In this document: positions 8,461-15,861 of the stretch, piece after piece
Numbering within the stretch: position 1 is the stretch's first letter
Layout of the letters: each line of letters begins with the position of its first letter
Translations under genes and position numbers: made by a program
Notes under the pieces: generated by a model
Seen by the model: the letters and a program-made list of their open reading frames with translations, nothing else
The model's database searches: none
What the model was told of the DNA's origin: nothing
Source of the DNA: Bacteroidota bacterium
GTDB taxonomy: Bacteria > Bacteroidota > Ignavibacteria > SZUA-365
Length of the DNA: 23,227 bases
Direction of reading: 5' to 3'
Assembly (NCBI GenBank): GCA_018224345.1
Contig: JAGTUW010000188.1
Coordinates: forward strand, 1-23,227

Positions 8461-9273
8461 ATGAAATCCCGTTACTTCCTCATTACCCTGCTGCTTCTCC
8501 CCCTCGCCAGCTGCGGACGCAATGACGACCATATCGTCTATGGAGACAGTACACCTCCCTTCCCGCCAGTAGGCATCGTTTCAATTTCACTGGATAATGC
8601 GGTGGAATTGCGGTGGATCGAAAATCAGGAGCCGGATCTCTCAGGCTACAATGTGTACGTCAGTGACCGCTACAACGGCGTCTATGAGATAATCGGCAAT
8701 TCACGAACGGCAGGCTTCATCGACCGCGGCGCAAGCAACGGCGTCACCGCCTACTACGCGGTCACCGCCTATGATGTGGATGGCAATGAAAGCGAATTGA
8801 GTCGTGATGTTGCCTACGATACCCCCCGCCCCGAAGGACGTGGCGTCTCCCTCCTCGATCGCTTCCTGCTTCCGGGCCGGTCCGGATACGATTTCTCTGA
8901 ATACGCCATCGTACACTACGACACGGAGCTGACTGACTTCTTCTTCGAAATCACTGACCAGAATATCCCTTATCTCGTCGTCTGGGATGACACCGATATC
9001 CAGGACATGGGCCATACCACAAGCATCGATGACATCAGCGCCGCCCCGTCCTCTGGCTGGAACCCCACAGGCGACGCGCTCGCTGTCAGAGGCCATACCT
9101 ACGTCATTAAAACTTTCAACGGACACTATGCGAAAATCCGTCTCGTCGATATCGACGCCGATGGCGTCGTCTTTGACTGGGCCTATCAGGTCTCCCGCGG
9201 AAATCCTGAACTGATCCGCGCGGATCGAGGATCACTGCAGAAACGAATACGCAGTCTCACGAGGAGACACTGA
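8461..9273 (+). CDS. FN3-domain lipoprotein, C-terminal half HmuY-like (tentative)
   Basis: A 270-residue predicted lipoprotein. The signal MKSRYFLITLLLLPLASC carries a lipobox with Cys18; AAGGAG at 8447-8452 supports the ATG. Residues about 35-120 form a fibronectin type III domain (AVELRWIENQEPDLSGYNVY ... AYYAVTAYDVDGNESELS). The C-terminal half (about 130-250) is beta-rich with FFFEITDQNIPYLVVWDDTD, then YVIKTFNGHYAKIRLVDID and VVFDWAYQ. The 'drYyk..dgkyAKirv...fdwayQ' layout recalls the end of HmuY-like haem-binding lipoproteins, but this is a weak resemblance. The protein ends in a basic tail (KRIRSLTRRH). It is followed 73 bases later by the DUF4384 gene, likely in the same transcript. 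Confidence 0.85.
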   Translation: MKSRYFLITLLLLPLASCGRNDDHIVYGDSTPPFPPVGIVSISLDNAVELRWIENQEPDLSGYNVYVSDRYNGVYEIIGNSRTAGFIDRGASNGVTAYYAVTAYDVDGNESELSRDVAYDTPRPEGRGVSLLDRFLLPGRSGYDFSEYAIVHYDTELTDFFFEITDQNIPYLVVWDDTDIQDMGHTTSIDDISAAPSSGWNPTGDALAVRGHTYVIKTFNGHYAKIRLVDIDADGVVFDWAYQVSRGNPELIRADRGSLQKRIRSLTRRH

Positions 9274-9346
9274 TCACACGAGAGTACCCGACACCCGGAC
9301 CCGCAAACTCACTGATTCCATCATCCTCTTTCACCGGAGCAAGACC

Positions 9347-11149
9347 ATGAAACGCATCCTTCTTCTCCTCGCAATATCGATGGCCCTGATTCTCCTGCCC
9401 CGGTCGATGGCATCCGGAGAAACTCCCATCGGGACCGCCGCCACAAACAGCACAATGCCGGCCCTGATCAATGCAGGTTTCCACTTCCATGAAGCCATTG
9501 CAGCAGCAGACGACCGCATACATGAGGTGTCCACCTCTTCAGCACAGGCGATTGCAACCATCGGCCCCATCATCAGCCGTGGAAACAACCTGCGTGTTGA
9601 TGTGTGGACCAACCGGTCACAGGATGAAATTTACGCGCCGGGAGAAATGGTGCATGTCTGGTTTCGCGCAAATGATGATTGCCATGTCACAATCTATGGA
9701 ATCGGCTCGGATGGAGAAGTCGAAATCCTCTTCCCGCGCTATCCGGATGATGGTTTCGTCTTCGGTGGAATGACCTATCAGCTGTCTGAATACTATGATG
9801 CGTGGTCCTATCGCGCCCGGGGACCCGATGGTGTCGTGTATCTGCACGCAGTGGCAAGCCGCAGCCACCGACCCTTCCGTTACGGTGTGCGCCGCGGGAA
9901 CTACCATCTGGACATCAACCACGTCGTCGGTGATCCCTTTCTCGCTATCAATAATATCAACCGACGCCTGACGTCTGCTTCACACCTCCATGCGAAAGCG
10001 ACTGTTTCGTATTTCATCGGCCGGCGCGTATGGTACCCACGTTACGCCTGCTACGACTGCCACGGCCGCAACGTCCGCTTCGATCCGTACGCAACTGACT
10101 GCCCCCGCTATGTGGTGCGCCTCGCTCGTGATTACGACTACTGGTGGGCCTACGATTACTATCCCCGCGCAACACACCGCCTCATGTTCGCAGGCCCGTT
10201 CTGGAAATTTGAACTGCGTGCCGTACCGGTTCATCGCTATCGGCCCCTGCGCTACGTTGACTGTGCCCTTGGATATCGCAACTACCGGCCCGTACGTGCG
10301 TTCGCCCGTCCACCACATGTCGCGGTCTATGCCTCACCCGTACTGAAAACACGACGCGATTATCAGAAGTCCTACGAACGCATCAGCTACAGCGATACAC
10401 GTACACGCGTGCTGACAGGCAGCGACGGAACCCGTGTCCGAAGCAGCGGTGTCACTCGCACTCCTGATCGCAATGCTGCCTCCACACGTTCACGATCTGA
10501 TGTCTCCTCCGGAACCTCCACACGTTCACGATCGGATGTCTCCCCCGGAACCTCCACACGTTCACGATCGGATGTCTCCTCCGGAACCTCCACACGTTCA
10601 CGATCGGATGTCTCCCCCGGAACCTCCACACGTTCACGATCGGATGTCTCCCCCGGAACCTCCACACGTTCACGATCGGATATCTCCTCCGGAACCTCCA
10701 CACGTTCACGATCGGATGTCTCCCCCGGAACCTCCACACGTTCACGATCGGATATCTCCCCCGGAACCTCCACACGTTCCCGCCCGGATGTCTCCTCCGG
10801 AACCTCCACACGTTCACGATCGGATATCTCCTCCGGAACCTCCACACGTTCACGATCTGAGGCTGCAGCCGGAGATGCGACACGCGGCATCACAAGATTT
10901 TCTTCCCCTTCCCCGGACAGGCAGCGGAGCATGGATCGGGCAAATACTCTATCCCCCACCCAGCGATCTGCGACACGGTCCATCTCCAGTCCCACCCGAA
11001 ATCGCGAAAGCTCCGCTTCACGGGGACATTCCGGGAACGAAGCCGGAACGGGCGTCTCCCGCAAGGGACATACAGACAACGACAGAGACGCCCGGACCGG
11101 CAATCGCCCGGTATCGCGCGACAGCAGGACAAGCCGTGTACGCCGCTGA
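9347..11149 (+). CDS. Secreted DUF4384-domain protein with CxxCH motif and Arg/Ser repeat tail
   Basis: A 600-residue exported protein. GGAG at 9336-9339 precedes the ATG; residues 1-23 are a signal peptide. After a helical linker, residues about 85-185 match DUF4384 (VDVWTNRSQDEIYAPGEMVHVWF, then CHVTIYGIGSDGEVEILFPR), a beta-sandwich found in envelope proteins. Residues 225-310 are rich in Tyr, Arg and His and contain CYDCH (Cys235, Cys238, His239) plus Cys252 and Cys306. From residue 379 the protein has ten 12-residue repeats (STRSRSDVSSGT and variants) and then a further low-complexity Arg/Ser tail to the end. The tail is likely disordered and net basic. Its role is unknown; binding to anionic envelope polymers is a guess. 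It is probably co-transcribed with the lipoprotein gene before it. Confidence 0.85.
   Translation: MKRILLLLAISMALILLPRSMASGETPIGTAATNSTMPALINAGFHFHEAIAAADDRIHEVSTSSAQAIATIGPIISRGNNLRVDVWTNRSQDEIYAPGEMVHVWFRANDDCHVTIYGIGSDGEVEILFPRYPDDGFVFGGMTYQLSEYYDAWSYRARGPDGVVYLHAVASRSHRPFRYGVRRGNYHLDINHVVGDPFLAINNINRRLTSASHLHAKATVSYFIGRRVWYPRYACYDCHGRNVRFDPYATDCPRYVVRLARDYDYWWAYDYYPRATHRLMFAGPFWKFELRAVPVHRYRPLRYVDCALGYRNYRPVRAFARPPHVAVYASPVLKTRRDYQKSYERISYSDTRTRVLTGSDGTRVRSSGVTRTPDRNAASTRSRSDVSSGTSTRSRSDVSPGTSTRSRSDVSSGTSTRSRSDVSPGTSTRSRSDVSPGTSTRSRSDISSGTSTRSRSDVSPGTSTRSRSDISPGTSTRSRPDVSSGTSTRSRSDISSGTSTRSRSEAAAGDATRGITRFSSPSPDRQRSMDRANTLSPTQRSATRSISSPTRNRESSASRGHSGNEAGTGVSRKGHTDNDRDARTGNRPVSRDSRTSRVRR
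10481..10860 (+). repeat. 36-bp tandem repeat array (10 full copies plus partial)
   Basis: Ten head-to-tail 36-base units (10481-10840) and the first 18-20 bases of an eleventh lie inside the DUF4384 gene. The units differ mainly at three codons: Val or Ile, Ser or Pro at the SS/SP position, and one Ser-to-Pro change in unit 9. The unit is a multiple of three with no stop in any plus frame, so copy number can change without breaking the reading frame. Confidence 0.97.
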
Positions 11150-11336
11150 CAACACCCCCGGTATGCCGATGATGCAGGGCGTGCACGCTCGTGCAAAGCA
11201 TAGCTCACGCGATATACGTCACGTCCCGGGACACGGTCGGTCCTCTCCCACGCCATCGGTGTGCATTGCGGATCGACCTTCCATCCTCCTGTGCTTGGAG
11301 TTGCAAACCGGACCTCCCTCCCGTATGTTCGTAGAT

Positions 11337-11846
11337 ATGAGATTCAGGCATTTCATCCTGCTGCTGGCGCTCATGCTGAGCGTGATGATATCGGGGACAT
11401 TGCATGCCCATGCGGGACCGTCATCCGACATCATCCAACCCGATAATGATGCTTGCCTTCCTGTACCGAAGACACAGGACGACCGGCAGGATACGGAACG
11501 CGCGGCAAGGATACTTCTGCTCGGAGCAAAAGATGCGCTTTCCTCCGGAAAGATTGCATTGTTACGCCCTTCGCTCGGGAAACGGATTCACCTCAATTTT
11601 TTTACCGGTATCAATGGCTACTACAGCGCAGAACAGGCATTCCGGATACTCGAGTCGTACTTCTCTACACATAAGGCGATCAGCTTCTCCTTCAGCAGTC
11701 GTAATTTTTCCGTGCGCAACCCCTATGGGTTCGGACCGCTGACCTACGACTGGCGCGGCCGGCGTCAGACAGCCGAGATGTTTCTGAGCCTGGCACTCGT
11801 CGACGATACATGGGTGATCAATCAAATCACCATCACTGCCCGCTGA
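11337..11846 (+). CDS. DUF4783-domain exported protein
   Basis: A 169-residue protein. The open frame stretches far upstream through the repeat array of the previous gene, but protein-like sequence begins here: MRFRHFILLLALMLSVMISG with a THA/AHA cleavage region is a clear signal peptide. An in-frame ATG at 11325 is the alternative start. No Shine-Dalgarno site is visible for either. The mature domain (LLLGAKDALSSGKIALLRPS, HLNFFTGINGYYSAEQAF, ESYFSTHKAISFSFSSRNF, then WVINQITITAR) fits DUF4783, an NTF2-like family of small secreted proteins common in Bacteroidota. It ends 19 bases before the histidine kinase gene, so it may report to or be controlled with it; this is inferred from position. 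Confidence 0.82.
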   Translation: MRFRHFILLLALMLSVMISGTLHAHAGPSSDIIQPDNDACLPVPKTQDDRQDTERAARILLLGAKDALSSGKIALLRPSLGKRIHLNFFTGINGYYSAEQAFRILESYFSTHKAISFSFSSRNFSVRNPYGFGPLTYDWRGRRQTAEMFLSLALVDDTWVINQITITAR

Positions 11847-11865
11847 CAGCAGAACACCGAAGACT

Positions 11866-14800
11866 ATGAAGCAGCAACCTGTGCGAGGCGTACGAGAACG
11901 GCGATGGCTTTATGCTACCGCCGTGTTGCTCCTTATGCTCGCCCTCGTCTTCGCGGCACGTGCGTACTTCCTCCGCACCATACACGCGGAATGGCCGACT
12001 CTGCAGCAGGAAGTCAATACATCACAGGCCGCGCTGATCAATTCACGCCTCGGAGACCTGCGGATTGAACTGCACAGGCAGGCGACGTCCCTTGTCAGCG
12101 ACGATGACATCGTACACATCCTGCGGACCGACATGGGAGAAGGTGACGACCAGGGCGCAAGGCAACGCGTGATCACACGCATGCAGGATCAGCAATTCTC
12201 CTATGAACTCCGCGATAAAAACGGGGTACTGCAGGCATATGGTGGAGAACCGATACGTCCGCAATCCCGGGAATTCCTTCCGCCGGGCTTTACCATTACT
12301 ACCCAGAGTCCATTTATCATGCTTGTCGCCACGATTGCCGTGCTTGACGAGAGCGATCGTGCATACGGTACCCTCTCCGTGGCAACTCCGCTGACGACCT
12401 CTCTCCCCGTCAATGAACGCTTCCTTGCAAGCGAAGGTGTGCTGACGACATTATCCCGGGAACTTGAAATCGATCTCGAATTCTCACGACTGTCCGATGT
12501 GAGAAGCGACGATCGACGCGTGCTCGTCCCTTTCATCGCAGAACCCGACACACTCGGCTATGTTTCCTTCGCCTCGATCGCGGAAGAAGCCTGGCGGGAA
12601 CAGATCGCAGGGCAGTTCGACCGCATTCTGTTGTTGCTGCTCTTCGTCACCGTGTTGATTGCATCAATTCCCATGTTCCGTTTCTACCGTACTCTCAGGC
12701 CGGCCGTCTCCACCGTGACGCTACTGCTGCATATCTGGGTCGTGCGCATCGGCTTTCTTGCCATCGACTTCGCAAAAAAAGTCTTCCCCGACACATTACT
12801 CAATCCGGCATACTTCGCTTCAACCTTCGGGTGGGGTCTGACCGCTTCTCCCGTGGAACTGACACTGACCCTGCTGGCCGTGCTCCTCTCCACCGTGGGA
12901 CTTTACCGTGTCATACTTCCGGCAGACGATGCGCCACGCGGCCCGTTTTCCCGGCTCGCAACAGTCTTGCTTGTTTTTGCAGTCCTTCCGTTCACTCTAT
13001 GCGGATTCAGTGCGGCGATACAGAGTTTTGTCATCGATTCGACGTTCAACTTCGATCGTGTCGACGGATTGCTGGATGAACCGATGTACATGCTGATGAT
13101 CGGCAACAGCTACCTGCTCTCACTGGCGCTTGGCTTCGGTCTGCTCGCAATGTACCTTCTCGTCAAACACGCCATCGCGCCACTCGCCCGCACCGGCATA
13201 AAAGCGCTCTGGATCAGCGGCGGTATCGTTGCCGGGTCGCTCCTGTTTCTTCTCACGACCGAAGAGACAGTTCTCCCGCTCTGGGCGTATGGCATATACA
13301 TGCTCGTATTCGTTCTTCCGTTGTTTCTGCGGGTCCCCCCCCTCCGCAACCGCTCTGATACCCTGTTTGCGCCTCTTCTTGCCACAGTCATACTCGGGTC
13401 AATTCTGACCGTCGTCTTGTTCGGACATTCGATGGAGAAAAAACGCGCTGGTGAAATCGAGGCTATCGCCATCGATTATGCCCGCCCGGTCGATGGGTGG
13501 TCACAGGTACTCATGGAGCAGACGCTGCAATATGTCGCACGAGCGGAAACAGGCGTCCTCCCCGCCATGACCGATACTGCGGCTGCGGATCACGAAGCGG
13601 CGTTCCGCATCTGGTCGGGCTCACCTCTCAGCAGACTCCGGAACAACAGCGCGATCCTGCTTCTTGATTCAAGTGGCACACCGCGTTCGCGCTTCGCCGT
13701 CGGGAGCGACCCGTTCCTCCTGTCCATGCATGCCATGACAGAAACCATGGAACGAATCGAGGGGATCGTGCAACGAACGGACCGTCAACTGGAAAATCGA
13801 GCCCGGCGGTTCTATCAGGGATACACCGATCTTCAGTCTCGCGAGCACCCCGGACTCGTCGCCGTCGTAGTCCTCGAGGCACTGGACCCGATGGAAATGA
13901 CGGGCCCGGGCATCGACCTGCTGCGAAATGCTCCCCTGAAACAGAGTTCTGCACCGGAAGACCGGTATATTGTCAGCCGCTTTGTGAACGGACAACTCGT
14001 GCAAACCTCGAACCAATTCCTTGAGCGCGCATCTGGCCTTCCCGCCACTGTGCGCACCGCACTCGCCGATGAAACTGAAACAGTGTGGCATACGCTGCCT
14101 GTAGAGGGCGAGGATTTGCAAACTTACTTCATGCGGCTATCGGAACGGGAAGAAGAAGTCCTCGCGATCACGCGCGGGAAGTCTAATCCTCTCCTGACCG
14201 CGTATCGTTCTCTTCGTATTGCCGTTCTCTATCTTGCCTTCAGTGCGGTGCTGTGGCTGTTCTTTACACTGCTCACCCAGCGCACACGGCATCGCACGCA
14301 TCTGACCTTTGCCCGCAAACTGCAATTGGCGCTGCTCGGTGTCGCGGCGATCCCGCTCCTGCTTATCTGGACGACGGGCCGCGGATTTTTTCTTGACAAT
14401 ACACGCATCGAAATCGAACGGCAGCTCCGTGACGATCTTGATATCGTAAGAACCAACATTCTCGCACGCAAACCGGACAGTATCGCTTTCCGGGATATTA
14501 CGGCATTCATCGACGATCAACTCTGCCAGGAACTCCTTCTCCGCACCGGGAAGGATGTCAACGTCTACAGGGGCACGGAACTGATTGCGACGAGTAAACC
14601 GGAGCTTTATCATGTCGGTCTGCTCAACAGCCGCCTCAATGCCGAGGTCTGGATCAATATTGTCCGTCGCGGCCGCGACGCCTCCTTTGCGTCCGAACGC
14701 ATCGGCGACTACTCGTATCAGGTCGGATACCGCGCTATTCGGGATGCCGACGGCTCTCTCGCCGCCGTCATCTCGACACCGACGCTTTTTCAACGGGATC

Positions 14801-15732
14801 GCATCGATCAGGGGTATACGCGCGCATCCGCCGCGATCTTCCTGTGGATCGCAGGTATCTCTCTGCTCGTGCTCTTTGCGAGTGTCGCGCTCGCACGACA
14901 GATCTCCCGTCCGCTGAACGAATTGCTGCATGCGACACGCGATATCACCAGGGGAGATCTTGATCGTCGCGTCCATATCACCGGCTCTGCCGAGATCGTT
15001 GACCTCATGCACGCATTCAATACAATGACGGCGCGGCTGCGCAAAAGCCAGGAGGAACTGGCCGCCGCAGAACGCGAGCTGGCATGGAAAGAGATGGCCA
15101 AACAGGTCGCTCATGAGATACGCAACCCGTTGACACCGATGAAACTCGCCGTTCAACATCTCCAACGTGCGTGGCAGGACCGCGCACAGCATATCGGTGA
15201 TATCTTTGAAAAGGTGACACACACACTCATCGACCAGATCGACAGTCTCTCGCGTATCAGCGATGAATTCTCCCGCTTCGCGCGCATGCCGAAACGAAAC
15301 ACTGCGCGGGTCGACCTCGAGGACATCCTCCGGGAAACCGTCGGGTTGTTCGGCAATCACCCCTCTATCCGTTTCGATGTTGTCTTTGAGAATCCCTTGC
15401 CACCGGTACTCGCGGATGCAGAAGAACTTGCACGCGCCTTCACCAACCTGCTGCGAAATGCCGTCCAGGCCATGCACGACAGCGGGACTGTCGGCGTAAG
15501 GGGCTGGAGCGACGGACACTCCATCCACATCACTATTCGTGATAGTGGAAGCGGCATCCCCCCCGAGCTGCAGAAACGTATTTTCGAACCCAACTTCTCG
15601 ACCAAAACGGAAGGCATGGGCATGGGTCTCTCCATCGTCAAGAAAATCATTGATGATATGGAAGGCGATATCCGTATCGAAAGCAACCCGGGAGAAGGGA
15701 CACTGGTCTCGATCACCCTCCCTGCCGCCTGA
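11866..15732 (+). CDS. Large multi-sensor NtrY-like histidine kinase
   Basis: A 1288-residue membrane sensor kinase. TM1 is at about residues 14-36, followed by an extracytoplasmic region to about 245. A block of about eight hydrophobic helices covers 249-520, a second extracytoplasmic region 525-778, and further helices lie near 782-804 and 820-840. A third extracytoplasmic, Cache-like region spans about 850-985, with a last helix at 988-1010. A HAMP domain follows (SRPLNELLHATRDITRGDLD, about 1014-1065). The H-box is QVAHEIRNPLTPMKL with phospho-acceptor His1083, and SDEFSRFARMPKRN is typical of NtrY-type HisKA domains. The HATPase domain has Asn1198 (NLLRNAVQAM), DSGSGIPPE, FEPNFSTKTEGMGMGLSIV and a GEGTLVSITLP end. 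All catalytic boxes look intact. No response regulator is in the window. The ribosome site is weak, suggesting coupling to the DUF4783 gene. Confidence 0.92.
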   Translation: MKQQPVRGVRERRWLYATAVLLLMLALVFAARAYFLRTIHAEWPTLQQEVNTSQAALINSRLGDLRIELHRQATSLVSDDDIVHILRTDMGEGDDQGARQRVITRMQDQQFSYELRDKNGVLQAYGGEPIRPQSREFLPPGFTITTQSPFIMLVATIAVLDESDRAYGTLSVATPLTTSLPVNERFLASEGVLTTLSRELEIDLEFSRLSDVRSDDRRVLVPFIAEPDTLGYVSFASIAEEAWREQIAGQFDRILLLLLFVTVLIASIPMFRFYRTLRPAVSTVTLLLHIWVVRIGFLAIDFAKKVFPDTLLNPAYFASTFGWGLTASPVELTLTLLAVLLSTVGLYRVILPADDAPRGPFSRLATVLLVFAVLPFTLCGFSAAIQSFVIDSTFNFDRVDGLLDEPMYMLMIGNSYLLSLALGFGLLAMYLLVKHAIAPLARTGIKALWISGGIVAGSLLFLLTTEETVLPLWAYGIYMLVFVLPLFLRVPPLRNRSDTLFAPLLATVILGSILTVVLFGHSMEKKRAGEIEAIAIDYARPVDGWSQVLMEQTLQYVARAETGVLPAMTDTAAADHEAAFRIWSGSPLSRLRNNSAILLLDSSGTPRSRFAVGSDPFLLSMHAMTETMERIEGIVQRTDRQLENRARRFYQGYTDLQSREHPGLVAVVVLEALDPMEMTGPGIDLLRNAPLKQSSAPEDRYIVSRFVNGQLVQTSNQFLERASGLPATVRTALADETETVWHTLPVEGEDLQTYFMRLSEREEEVLAITRGKSNPLLTAYRSLRIAVLYLAFSAVLWLFFTLLTQRTRHRTHLTFARKLQLALLGVAAIPLLLIWTTGRGFFLDNTRIEIERQLRDDLDIVRTNILARKPDSIAFRDITAFIDDQLCQELLLRTGKDVNVYRGTELIATSKPELYHVGLLNSRLNAEVWINIVRRGRDASFASERIGDYSYQVGYRAIRDADGSLAAVISTPTLFQRDRIDQGYTRASAAIFLWIAGISLLVLFASVALARQISRPLNELLHATRDITRGDLDRRVHITGSAEIVDLMHAFNTMTARLRKSQEELAAAERELAWKEMAKQVAHEIRNPLTPMKLAVQHLQRAWQDRAQHIGDIFEKVTHTLIDQIDSLSRISDEFSRFARMPKRNTARVDLEDILRETVGLFGNHPSIRFDVVFENPLPPVLADAEELARAFTNLLRNAVQAMHDSGTVGVRGWSDGHSIHITIRDSGSGIPPELQKRIFEPNFSTKTEGMGMGLSIVKKIIDDMEGDIRIESNPGEGTLVSITLPAA

Positions 15733-15800
15733 ATCTGTTTCGGCAGGTTTTCATCACCGCGAGGACCCATTCGTGCGAATGGAAACAATCGGCATTTCAT

Positions 15801-15827
15801 TTGCTTCTCATCCCGCCAACATATAAC
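15801..15827 (+). promoter_or_regulatory. Candidate dnaX promoter
   Basis: TTGCTT (15801-15806) and TATAAC (15822-15827) are separated by 15 bases, a little short for sigma70. The -10 box is good and the -35 partial. The -10 lies inside the left arm of the hairpin at 15819-15861. Confidence 0.4.
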
Positions 15828-15861
15828 TTTTCTCATTGTAAAGAATGGCAAAGTTGTATGT
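15819..15861 (+). promoter_or_regulatory. 12-bp inverted repeat covering the dnaX start codon
   Basis: ACATATAACTTT (15819-15830) pairs with AAAGTTGTATGT (15850-15861) along all 12 positions, with one T-G wobble and a 19-nt loop. The right arm contains the ATG (15858-15860). In RNA it would hide the start codon; in DNA it could be an operator over the -10 box. Confidence 0.6.

Noticed and set aside
10481..10860. CRISPR-like array (36-bp repeat length)
   Set aside because: The copies are directly adjacent with no spacers and are in frame within a coding region.
10387..11256. A 289-codon minus-strand frame with ERVEVPEETSDR repeats
   Set aside because: It is open because the 36-bp repeat is a multiple of three without stops. 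It lacks a ribosome site and any recognisable domain.
10434..11846. A 470-codon plus-strand frame running through the repeat array into the DUF4783 gene
   Set aside because: Its first 300 codons are the repeat array read in the wrong frame (PPEPPHVHDR repeats). Only the last 169 codons, from a signal peptide at 11337, look like a protein.
14137..15528. A 463-codon minus-strand frame inside the histidine kinase
   Set aside because: It is a shadow of the kinase, whose catalytic motifs are all intact on the plus strand.
15791..15804. GG-N10-GC sigma54-like spacing upstream of dnaX
   Set aside because: Only the minimal dinucleotides match (CGGCAT ... TTGCT). A TATAAC box just downstream explains the promoter better, and dnaX is a housekeeping gene.
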